Part shown: positions 10,167 to 21,225 of the stretch, piece after piece
Layout of the letters: every line of letters begins with the position of its first letter
Numbering within the stretch: the first letter of the stretch is position 1
Assembly (NCBI GenBank): GCA_033980235.1
Contig: CM067059.1
Location: 17,184,100 to 17,248,099, forward strand
Length of the DNA: 64,000 bases
Reading direction: 5' to 3'
From: Diadema setosum
Taxonomy: Eukaryota; Echinodermata; Echinoidea; Diadematoida; Diadematidae
Program-made: the position numbers and the translations under genes
Notes under the pieces: generated by a model
Told to the model about the DNA's origin: nothing
Seen by the model: the letters and a program-made list of their open reading frames with translations, nothing else
Database searches by the model: none

Positions 10167-11555
10167 TTCATGGTCATTATATAACTTTTCAGCTGGCAAG
10201 CGATATGATTCTCCTCGTGCTGAAATTGGTGTATGCCTGTTCTCCCTTGCTTCCAGGGAATCGAGCTCCTCAATCCAGGTCAGACCAGTATTCTAGGAGC
10301 AGTTAACTAAATTCGATCATTAAAGTCCTTTAATGGCAGTATCGTATCAGAGTAGGTGAAGACAATTCAGTTGAAGCTTTTTTCTTATCTTTTTTTATTC
10401 TCTTTTTATCAAACGAAATCGTTTCTTTACTGAAAGCGCAAATGACTAGAGATGTTGTATGGGATACTGATCCTGAAGAAAATGATCTCAACATTTTTGC
10501 GCAGCAACACTGTGCAGTCCTCTGACAAGAGATGGTGATGGCACCACTCAATCTCAAATTATAATCGGAAGAGCGTAGCGGCTCCCTGAAAATTAAGATT
10601 GAAAAATAAAGAACTGCCCTCATTTATCAGTGCACAGATATCCAAGAATAAATGGGACGGACAACTCATCCTGAGCACCTGATTCGAGACGGAAATATCC
10701 AACAGGAATTGTGATCTCACAACCCTTCAGCTTTCCAACAACTTAGATGCGATCTACGCAAAGATATCCTTACAAAGGATGACACAATGTTTTCTGAAAG
10801 CATTTTCTGAAAACAGTATACAGTCGCATGGATGAGCATAACATTACATTTTCGGTAGTGTGCTTTTTGTTAATCCCTTTGATCTGAGGGAGTTACGGGT
10901 GGGTCGTGGTATTGAAAAGATAAAGGCCTTTTCAGCTCTTTCCTGTACAGCATACGTCTCTTCAGGGAGGTTTTGTCTCACCTCTCTGGTCTCTTCCAGA
11001 GCCCAACATCAGGTACTGACAGGGTGCGACATTACTTCAGACTTGCTTTGATGTGGCATGCAAAATGCCTAATAGTATGGGTCAGCAAACCAGAGCTAAC
11101 TGACACATTAACTACACAGTACTTTAATAATCGTGCTCATGTCCAGCAAGGACTAATGAGCAACAAGGTTTATGGGGCAGCCTGCGTCAACGAGGGTAGG
11201 CATCATCTCGTCATAACGTGGGAGCAGATCATCAGAAACCACCCTATCTGATGTGGTCCCTGACTTCAGGGAGTGGAGTTGGAGGAAAGATGGCAAGGTA
11301 CATGACATTTACTAGTACTATCAGCCACTCTCCGCAATGCTTCAGTACCAAATTTCATTTTTCTGCACCACAGCTGTTTCAAGGCATGCATTGGGAGGTG
11401 GAAAACATGGAAGTGGAAAAAAAATGAATGAAATAAATGAATGAATGAATGAATGAAGGTGAAAATGCACAGTGTAGAGTAGGTGTCTGACGAGCCATGG
11501 TCAGTAATTTGATATTGCTGCAAACTTAAAGTGGGGGGGGGGGGGGGAAGGAGGG
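10167..11555. other. Intergenic, nothing recognised
   Basis: No convincing exon. A short (GAAT)n microsatellite lies at about 11424-11456 and a G-run at about 11534-11547. Confidence 0.4.
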
Positions 11556-11559
11556 GATT

Positions 11560-12010
11560 GAGGGCCTATCTGACGGGAGGAGACATTGTCGCAATGCCAG
11601 CGTCTCGAAGAAATTATTTTCGCTGTCACAACTAACGCGATTTCCAGGGCGACGTCCAAGACGTCTTCAAACAAAGGGACAACTTATTTGCTTGGAAGTC
11701 ACGGGGATGTTGGCACGGCTTTTGCAGTCGCAGGGACTTATCAGAGACGTCTTTTCTCGGCGACTTCTCCCTTTCGTCGCCATTATGTTATTACGGTCTC
11801 CACAAGATGCGGGGACATCTCGAAGATGTTGCAGACAATTTTAGTCCCCACGACCTGGCCACAGTGATGGAGACTTCGCAGAGATGTCTCGGAGACAAGC
11901 TGGAAGACGGAAATAGTCTCTGCAAAAATCGGAAATGTTCGATTCTCCTGCCAATCCTGGAGATTGGGCTCGTCTCCAGGAGACGTGCGTCGTAGAGATG
12001 TTGCAGAGAG
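11560..12010. repeat. GAGAC/GTCTC-dense block, probable transposon remnant
   Basis: The pentamer GAGAC or its complement occurs about ten times in 450 bp, where under one is expected by chance. Often both are close together (GTCTCGGAGAC, GTCTCCAGGAGAC). No coding potential is evident in any frame. Dense short inverted motifs are typical of subterminal transposase-binding sites in DNA transposons, but no terminal inverted repeat was located. Confidence 0.45.
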
Positions 12011-13039
12011 TAGAGTTGCAACCTATAGCAGTCTTCATACCAACGAGATACCAACTTATAAAGTCTTGTGATATCATACCAATTTGCGTCCAAGCACTTT
12101 GGATAGAATCTTAACAGACCCTAGAAGGTGTCATGAAAGTTGTACTATAGCATATCTAATCTGTACCCTGTTAATGGTGTCACTGTGGCACCTGTGAAAT
12201 ATGCTTGTTCCCTACATGGCGTCACCAGGACCGTCACGTTCTTTGAACGGCATATTTAGCTGTGGAGGCACATAAATTTCCTACAAGGACTTTAGAATCG
12301 AACTTTCTTACACAAGTTCGAAAATAGCAAATTGATGCCAACCTAATGTACTATAAAAACTCTCTTAAACACGACAGATTTTTTTTCTTTCTTTTTTCAT
12401 CCAGATTAGGAGTGTTCTTCATAGTTATTATTCCATTGAATATAAATCTGAATTATGAATATCTATTGTGATTGAGGATCCCTGAACTGCAACAGAGAAT
12501 TAAAAACACTTCTCTTTTTAGTGGCAACGTCAAGGACGCAGGTAATATAGAGAATACCCCCCCCCCCCCTTATTGCTAAACGATTAATATATTAGGTAGC
12601 AATAGGATTCTATTTTTCATATATGTATGTATTATTGCATTCCTTGCAGATGAAGATGAAAATAGTAATCCCATAATCAAATCTTGAAAACTCTTGTAAA
12701 GGGCATTACCCATAATTCTAACTACTGAGTAGCTCTTTTGGCTGTCATTAAAGCAAATGCAAATATATTGAATTCCGCAGATATGACCAGTCGGTGAGGA
12801 CATTTCCTCTTATCGCCTGCAATGTAAAAATAATTAATGGAATGATTGTCACATGAACTATGATATTCCATAGCTTTGGACAGAACCTCACTTAAAAGCT
12901 TGTATAGCCATATTATAACAGGCCATGATTGAAATGATGCAGAAAAATTACCGTATTAAGATCCCTTAAACACTGTTAAACCTAATTACTCTCAGAAAGC
13001 GGTTCTTGTTATAATTCATGAGTGTATACCTAGTGTTTG
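12011..13039. other. Intergenic, nothing recognised
   Basis: AT-rich sequence with short homopolymers (T-run near 12380, C-run near 12557). No gene or repeat copy was recognised. Confidence 0.4.
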
Positions 13040-13870
13040 AAATCTTAACATGAAAGCAGATATATTGATGTTACTCGTGAGAAAGCCCACCTCTCCCTCT
13101 CTCACAGCCCTCAACAACTGCAATTCTATTAGCAGGGCTGGCATTCCTCCTAAATTGACTATAGGCAAGCCATTTTCTAAATTACCTTTTGTGAATATAA
13201 TGGTTTGACCCCAAATGACCTTTAGGGAGACCATATAAGGAAAAGTTGACATCAGACCGTAAAAACAACTTCAGAATCAAATCCCTTGACCCATAAAACC
13301 TCTGAAGCTGACTTTTCAAATTATTGTAACACTTTAAAGTTTTTTTTTGTTTGTTATGGACTGGCCTTTAAACGTAGGTGGCAGCCATATTGGATTTTGT
13401 AAATATGCCGCCCCGGAGGGCGCCCTTCACAAGAAATACGCCTTTTTCAGCCGTCGACAACTGCAATTCTATTACTTAGGCTGGCATTCCTGGAATATTG
13501 ACCATGGGCAAGCCATTTTTTTCAATAAACTGTTATGAATACAATGGCTTGACCCCTAAATGACCTTAAGGTGACCTTATAAGGAAAAATTGACTTCAGA
13601 CCATAAAAACAGCTTCAGATTCGAATTCCTTGACCCAGAAAACCTCTTAACCTGACATTTTAAATGATTGTAACCCTTTTATGTTTTGAAATGCAAGTGA
13701 CCTTTAAACCTATATGGCGGCCATATTGGATTTTGCCAATATGGCCGCCCCAGAGGGCGCCCTTCTTGGCGCCCATCAAAAATCTAAATAGTATGGTTTG
13801 GGCTACATGTGTGCCAAATTTTGGTGCTTTTGGAAAAATTTGAACCAAAAATCCCTTGCGCCCCCCACTA
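13040..13870. repeat. Dispersed repeat with two tandem units of about 345 bp
   Basis: The words 'caactgcaattctatta', 'ggctggcattcct' and 'gcaagccatttt' recur near 13113 and 13459. Both units end in a 'ccatattggattttg' block. The right terminus, about 13690-13868, is the inverted counterpart of 8980-9160. It is non-coding. Confidence 0.65.
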
Positions 13871-14099
13871 TACTACGCTTTTGCTTCTCTTTCCCTATCT
13901 CAATCTAACATTACGACAAAGAATTAATTTACACTTCTACTAGAGCAGCACAGCTCAGGTAGGTATGAGGTCACTGCACTGCCACTATTTAAATAGATTC
14001 TATCCCTCGTTTGCTTTTTGTGGTGAATAGGTTCTAGGAGAGTTTATCGTATCACCGGATCCTTTTTTTTTTTTGTGGCCCTGAATTCAGTACTCAGAC

Positions 14100-16700
14100 G
14101 AAATTTTCACCAAAAAAAGCACGAGTTATTCACACAGTCCTGAAAATTACAAATTCAATAAAATTATGAAAATCATTCACTCCGATTACAGGAAAATAAG
14201 ACTTCAAATATACCCCTCTCCAAAAAGTTGTCTTTCTGCGCAGTGTAAAATCGCATTGTAATTCCAGACACGATTTTTGTTATGAAATAATCAACGTCTT
14301 TCGCACCTTGTCCTTGCACCAGAATCACAATTCATCCCATGAATCACCGTACACATTCTTACCGAGCGGACAACAAAGAAAAAATCGGCATACGAGGTTC
14401 AAATTTCGTAGTTTACGGTAAAATGTCCATCTTGAACATTTCGAACAGTTCACGCAATAAAAAAATCAACAACTTCTATTTTACGTGCTTTGTCTATGGG
14501 AGCGCGAGTGACGAGTTGCGGGGCCCTTCCTTAGCGCACAACTAATGCATCGTTTGTGTTGTGTTTGAGGACGATAGCAGCAAATTTCCGGTATCGATCA
14601 GTGAACTTGTGGTTCTATTCGAATCTTCAGCGTTTTTCCTGTATGCGAGTGGGATTTCATAGAATTTCAATGACGAAATGTGATTAAAACATGCATAAAT
14701 ATTAACTATGATAAGGTGCGGGTCACTAAACTTTATAAACCCGAGGTAAAATGTGAATTCCTTCCCATTTTTTATGTCGCGTTTTTTTGCGATTTCTGTC
14801 TACACAACGCTCTGTGAGCATTGGTGAGGCTCATCAGTCTATCAAATTAATAGTCTCACGCATATTGAATGTCACTGGTATGGTTGAGGGGTCTAGATAT
14901 CGCGCACGAAAATTTGAAATGCTCTTATAATAGAAGTTATTCCATAATCGTACCTGAATTTCTCAATGAATATCACGAAAATGCAGAAAAATCACCTCCC
15001 AGAATCTCCTGATGATACGATGACGGAGTAGTGCGCTGTCGCCGTTTGTATGTCGGACTTTTTTTTTATGCGTTCACCTTCTCGGGGTATGTAAAGATCG
15101 CGCAGCTGCCCTATGTAGTTTCATGCGTGAAAGTGTCTGCCCCTCTCTGCGGCTGAACGTGCTTCGGCTTTCGTAGAATATTATAAACGATCGATCGAAC
15201 AAAATACGAATTCTATCGGCTACGATCATACGAACGAGACAAGCGAGACGACACGTCTTGGCTACAACATCCTTAAAAAAAAAAATTAAGCTAAGGTAGG
15301 TAAATTATAACGTAAAAAATTGGAAATTTAGTGAATAATTTGTTCCAAAAAATTGGAAATTTAGTGAAAAATTTGTTTGAAATCTTAATTTCTTACCTGC
15401 TTCCTTCTCATTTTTAGCGGTTGTCAGGTATGTTTATTCCATGGGCGTATCGGCAAATTTTGCGCTTAGTCTTACGCGTATTAATGCTTGCTATACGCAG
15501 TTACGCTATGCGCGATCATTACGTCCCTGCGCGAGACCTAGTGTACCCTTACTATACACAAAAATGTGCGTGTCCGAAATTACCATGCTGTCCGGTAATA
15601 ATACCATATCTGTATTTTACGTTGTACCGGTATTTAACCGATAACTTTTAATTTATTAGAACTAGGGTAGGGCCTGAACATTTATCGCTTGACATGCACT
15701 GAAGTTTCTCATGATGGTTTTACCAGTACCCGTAGTTTACACTAATTACAGTAATGTAGGCCTAATGTTACAAGTTTGTAGGTGTATGCGGTAACATAGC
15801 ATAGGCCTGTTACAATCACTGTGCTTCCCAGACCAGCCCCATAAATTTGCAGGTCTAATATAGAAATCTAACGTTAGACAGACTTTCTTGTAATTTGTAT
15901 ATTGATACAATGGGCGCTAGAGCGCCGATACAATGTATGCGAGTTACCAATACCTTTCATTACTAATGAATGTTAGATTGATCTCTGTTACCAGTCTGTA
16001 TGTAGCCTTCTACTACATGAATGAAACGAACTGGCTTACTTCGGGCGGCAGATTGCTCATGGAGCAGGCTGAGACTTCTACTTTGTCCTGACTGCACATG
16101 AAGTCCGATAAATTCCAGCTGATGTCCATAGTTCTACAATAAACAACTCAATCACAGGAAATGCAGAACTTTGACTACGTGGGCCTTCGCCCATGAAGTG
16201 GAGCTGGAGAACCCCGGAGCCGGAAAATCAGCTGTCCAACTGGCGTTTTTCGTCTTCGCGGGCTGGTGCTTGGCTGGCTACATGGGATGGGATGTTCACA
16301 CGTAATATATATACACACACACACGTACACTCAATGCAGCAGGGTCTTCGCAACGATACGCTGTGTTTGTCGCGGCCGCGGAAGTCGGGCATACAGTACA
16401 CACTACGAGCTAGCTGAAAGGGGTTTGTGAGGACTCCCACACAACAAAACACAACAATAAACAGCAGCAATGACTGGTGTGATTCGCCGGCAGGAGGCGG
16501 GAGGCGGGAGGCGGGGCCCCGGCTCCCTGACTTGACGGCCGGCGGTCGGTGTTACTGGCGATTTCATCATTCTTCTCATTTAATATCTCTGATTGATCGA
16601 ATTCGTAAACTACTGCCCTTGTCAGAGCAGCTAGGTAGCATCAACTTTCTATCTGTGGCGCAATAATGGGATTATACTAAATTCTAGTTCTACATGTTCA
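14100..16700. other. CpG-rich stretch without recognised gene
   Basis: CpG dinucleotides are visibly denser here than in the surrounding AT-rich, CpG-poor DNA, for example around 14280-14580, 15050-15260 and 16190-16560. A GC-box-like GAGGCGGGGCC sits near 16505. An acceptor-like 'ttctcatttttag' lies just before 15419, and a 30-bp unit (AATTGGAAATTTAGTGAA core) is duplicated at about 15316-15375. No frame gives a recognisable protein. It could be an unmethylated promoter region, a recent insertion, or an unrecognised first exon. Confidence 0.4.
16533..16603. repeat. 70-bp direct duplicate, copy 1
   Basis: The block with GACGGCCGGCGGTCGGTG, TTACTGGCGATTTCATCATT and CTGATTGATCGAAT recurs, with a small deletion, at 16876-16940, 342 bp downstream in the same orientation. 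Confidence 0.8.
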
Positions 16701-16875
16701 GGGGCGTCACCAGAAAATGTCAGTACCGTACAGTTTTCTTTTAAGTTCAATTTTTAACATGAAATTACGGGCTAAATCGTTATGAAATTTTGATTCTGTT
16801 TGCACCGCTGGGTCGCTGGGTCTTTTAGAATTAAAACAACAACATATAAAAAAATAAAAAACCGGTACAAAGCCC

Positions 16876-16940
16876 TGACGGCCGGCGGTCGGTGTTACTG
16901 GCGATTTCATCATTCTACTCATATCTGTGATTGATCGAAT
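16876..16940. repeat. 70-bp direct duplicate, copy 2
   Basis: Second copy of the block at 16533-16603. It differs mainly by loss of a few bases before the CTGTGATTGATCGAAT segment. Confidence 0.8.
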
Positions 16941-17764
16941 GCGTTTTGACACTAAGTGTAACCTGCGAGATTCTTTTGTTTTATTGGATTTATTGGTGCC
17001 TGTATCATCATGTAGTATATACACTCTATTATACATGTAGTGGTACGTTAAACCAGAGAGGTGCTAGAGAAGGAGAGACAACTACTGCTCTCCTTAGACG
17101 TAAGTCATACGTTCAACTACAGGTGTTACCCATGGGGCATGTGCTTTGACAAAAGAGAGCATCAATAATCGGGACTAGCGCTCTCACATCTAGTTAGAAA
17201 TACTTGCCCCTACTGCAATTCGCTCTCTCTTTCAACGTGATGGCAACAATGAATTTATGTACCTTGAATTGGAGCAGCGAATCAAAATGCAGTGTAAAAC
17301 TGACAATTTTAATAGCAAATAGTTTAAAAGCACGCTGGAACACGCTTTAGCGGAGTACTTTATTTGAAAGATCAAAATATCCCAAATTAAAAGATAGAAA
17401 ACTAACATGCGCAAATGTGCGCATTATAGAAAAATATTAGGTTTTTTAAGAGGGTCTAATTTTAATTTCATTTCAATTTGCGCATATTCTTTCCTAAACT
17501 ATTCTAAATAAATTTGTGTATTTCATTTCAAATTTTACGGTGAAATAAAGCTTGGAACAGTTAATTCAACGAAAGGTGAAATGCATTCTTTATTAATTGT
17601 CTCCGAACTTTGTCTTGCAGCTAGAGCGGTGCCGAGCATGACTTCAAAGCGTAGTGGAATGCTAGACATCCCATTGTGATGCCTTGAACCCAGACAGGTG
17701 TTTGCATGAATTACGAAGAGTTGCCACTCCACCTGTAACACCTCCCTGGTTAAACATAGTGGAA

Positions 17765-18150
17765 AAAATACTGTAAAGGACTATGATTATAACATACGGG
17801 GGGGGGGGGGGGGGGGGGGGGGTGTGAGATCCTCAGCGAGGGAGGGTGTGGGAGGGGGATGCCCCCCTCCCACGGTAGGGACTTTTTGTAAAAACAGAGT
17901 ATAAAAGTCGCGTTTATAGGGCATTTTAAATCAAATCAATTTCTAGGGAATTAAACATAAAAAAATCACTGTGAAGGACTATGACTATAACATATGGGGG
18001 TACATTATGTGACGGTGTAAGATCCTCGGCGAGGGAGCAAAGCGACCGTGCGGGGGAGGGGGACACCCCCTCCCATGTTAGGGACTTTTTGTAAAAGCAG
18101 AGTACAAAAGTCGCGTTTGTAGAGCATCTAAAAGCAATTTTTTTTTTGAA
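17765..18150. repeat. Tandem duplication, unit about 200 bp
   Basis: Two units each run 'aggactatga.tataacata' – G-run – 'agatcctc.gcgagggag' – GGGAGGGGGA and CCCCTCCCA – 'gggactttttgtaaaa' – 'agtcgcgttt'. The first unit carries an expanded G-run at about 17800-17822. The GGGAGGGGG and CCCCTCCC words in each unit are complementary and could form a hairpin. Confidence 0.8.
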
Positions 18151-18630
18151 TGTTGAGAACTAGGAAAAGGATTTACCACAGACAACATAGAAATCAATCA
18201 CTTACAAACATTGACATAACGCATAATAAAAAGTTTTGTACTAGCCAAAATATACTGCATCAATAAGACAATCATTGATTTTGAAACTCTTATTTATAAT
18301 ACTTCAGGCAATAAATATATTTACAAGATATCAACATCATTTGCATGTGATATGTACAAAATACTGAATAAAATATTTAAAGATACACATTTGTACACAT
18401 GGAAGATTGATTTATGTGTTAAAGCTCATATATACCAGTATGTCAAATATAAATGCCTACTTGAAATGTGTGGCTATATTTCTATTTATCTAATTTACTC
18501 GTGGGTAAGTTATCACATAACCCATCACAAACACCTGATCTATGAATTCATTGGTCCATCATTTTAATTACATCAAAGTCAGATGTATAAAATACCTCGA
18601 TTGAAAGGCATCAGTGGACTATCATAAGTA

Positions 18631-20117
18631 ACTAGAAATGTCGCTTTGGCGACTGGTATGCCTCCGCCATAATGCATGATTTTCCCAATAGGTCTAGATA
18701 GTACATGTGGACACTGTGTGATTACATTTTCACAAAATTGGCAAAATATTGGAATGACAAGTTTGTCACAAATGTGTTGAATGTTCACCTTCCTTGACGT
18801 AGGTTTAATTGGATGAATAGGAGAGCATGTATCTAGGGATTTAAGGACTTTAACTTGACTTTGACCCATTCATACATTTAGGCATTGAGTAATTTTCAAG
18901 GTACAGGTGTGGAGAAAAAGTTCAATTTCTGAATTGAATAGTAAATTGTTACCATTTTCATCTGGCCCTTGACCCTAAAATTCATAAGATAATTACTTTC
19001 AGGTAGAACATGCATAATATGTACTAAGTTTCAAGGTAACTTGAGCCACTTCTGAGATATGGAGGAAAAAGTTAGTTCAGCACTTTCACTTGATCTTTGA
19101 CCTTTTGACCTTTGAGGCAAAAAGAGAAAAAAAAAAACTTTCCAGAGAATTTTTATTAGGTTACACACGCATACACCAAGTGTGAAAAAATAACCCTGCT
19201 GGCATTGCATAAATATGAGGGTAATAGTAAAATTTTGAAGTCTTGCACTTGACCTTTGACCCCTGACCTTTGACCCCATGAACCCTACATTCTCTAGATA
19301 ATCACTTTCAGTCAGTATACTATGTTCCATGAAGATACCTTGAACAATTTTCCAAGGTACGGAGAAAAAAAAGAAGTTTTAATATTTTCACTTGACCTTT
19401 TGACATTTGACCTCATGACCCAAACTTTCACCAGAGAATCTTAATTGGGTAATACATGTATAAACTAAGTTTCAAGAAAATATCTTCAGGCATTCAATAG
19501 ATATGGTGGAAATAGTAAAATTTTATGTATTTGACCCTGACCTTTTGACCTTTGACCTTTGACCTCATGACCCAAACTTTCACTAGAGAATCTTAATTAG
19601 GTAATACATGTATACACTAAGTTTCAAGAAAATCTCTTCAGGCATTCAATAGATATGGTGGAAATAGTGAAATTTTATGTATGTTACCCTGACCTTTTGA
19701 CCTTTGACCTTTGACCTCATGACCCAAACTTTCACCAGAGAATCTTAATTGGGTAATACATGTATACACTAAGTTTCAAGAAAATATCTTCAGGCATTCA
19801 ACAGATATGGTGGAAATAGTGAAATTTTATGTATTTGACCTTGACCTTTTGACCTTTGACCTTGAGCATGTGCACCCAAAAGTTGATAGGCACAACTTCA
19901 CCCCCTAATACACATACATGCCAAGTTTCATTAGGATACCTCAACAGCTTTCGATAGTTATCTTGTCCACAAAATTCATTACGGACGGACGGAAGGACGG
20001 ACGGAAGGACGGACGGACGGAAGGACGGACGGAAGGACGGACGGACGGAAGGACGGACGGACGGACAACCCGAAAACATAATGCCTCCGGCACCACTTCG
20101 TGGCGGAGGCATAAAAA
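18631..20117 (+). mobile_element. Pearl-like hairpin-ended tandem-repeat element, copy 1
   Basis: It starts at ACTAGAAATG followed by a hairpin (GTCGCTTTGGCGAC, 18640-18653) and TATGCCTCCGCCA. It ends with an ACGG-rich microsatellite (19981-20066) and a terminal hairpin (20081-20112) whose last bases, TGGCGGAGGCATA, are the inverse of TATGCCTCCGCCA near the start. The interior has three units of 152 bp (phase word CCTCATGACCCAAACTTT near 19411, 19563 and 19715) rich in TGACCTTTGACC. Tandem core plus ACGG microsatellite plus terminal hairpins resembles the pearl/DINE-like non-autonomous Helentron group. That assignment is by architecture only. Confidence 0.75.
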
Positions 20118-20470
20118 TGTAAAAATACAGTGTAGTTGCTATGTTTTTACAAATATTGTGTGAATTATTAGATAATATACCTGGTACATCCCCCCCCCCC
20201 CCCTCAATTGTTGAACCATGACATATTCTGATGGAACATTTTCAGTCATTGCCAAAGGAGGAAGGAAAGATGCTCGAAAACTGGTACTGTACAATCTCTT
20301 TGTGTACTCAAGTGTTCCTAGGATACCAATCATCAGTCTCCTAAACCCTTCCGAGATCATTGGTTCAGAATTCCATTTTACATACCGCACAATGTACAAT
20401 ATTAAATGGGTTAGTCAAATACGGGTTAGTGATTGGCTAAACACAGTCGTGTGATGGAGGCACATTGGTT

Positions 20471-20555
20471 ATGTTCGCCCATGTGCAGAACATTTTTGTA
20501 ATGTTCTCCCATGGGCAGAACATTTTTGTAATGTTCTCCCATGGGAAAACATTTT
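20471..20555. repeat. 30-bp minisatellite, almost three copies
   Basis: The unit ATGTTCTCCCATGGGCAGAA followed by CATTTTTGTA occurs at 20471-20500, 20501-20530 and, partly, 20531-20555. Confidence 0.9.
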
Positions 20556-20747
20556 CACGTAACAAATGACAAACGATTGAATGATTATATTTTTCACGCA
20601 ATCGATATGATAAATTTGCCTATTCCATACAATGTGAAAAAGCAGATGACCGATTATTGTAATGCATACAAAAGTGTGATTTGAAGGACCCGTGCACAGT
20701 GAATTTGACTAACCCATATGAAATAACAGATGATGACTTTTGTTGTC

Positions 20748-20888
20748 GGGAACATGTACCAAACGTTCCACCCTGAGGGTTTGAAATGCTATTTCAGGAG
20801 GCTATAAGTCCCTCGACTTTGTCTCGGGACTTATAACCTCCCTCAATAGCATTTCAAATCCTTCAGGTGGAACATTCAGTATGTTCCC
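20748..20888. repeat. Long perfect-looking hairpin (141 bp)
   Basis: The arms begin GGGAACATGTACC and end with the complement of GGGAACATACTGA. Inner segments TTTGAAATGCTATT and GGCTATAAGTCCC have complements on the right arm, around a loop of about 12 bases near 20818. It may be a MITE or an inverted duplication. No clear target duplication was seen. Confidence 0.8.
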
Positions 20889-21225
20889 TCCCCCGCCAGT
20901 CATCATCTATATAATGTACTTGCCAGTGGTAATGGCAAGAGTCAAACCCTCGAACATATGCATATATGACTCTGATGTATATAGACCACTTTTTCTTTGC
21001 ATACATGTAATTGTAGTTCCCAGTGAAACATACAGCATCAAAACAGACATTCAGTGTTCCCTATAGTTTCTGCTGTATTTAAACACACCCAGAGAACAGC
21101 ACAGTATTTTTACAAATATTACGGTCCCAGAACAAAGTCTGCATTTTTACACAGTCACACAGTCAACCCCAGCACATTGCTCATGTAAATTATGGGGAGG
21201 CTAATTTACAGGATGGAATGCTTAA

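Noticed and set aside
16193..16666. GC-rich open frames as an expressed exon
   Set aside because: Three overlapping frames on both strands have similar length, with no family resemblance and no consistent splice sites.
19918..20163. Open frame with repeated GRKDGRTE-type units
   Set aside because: Translation of the ACGG microsatellite of the pearl-like element.
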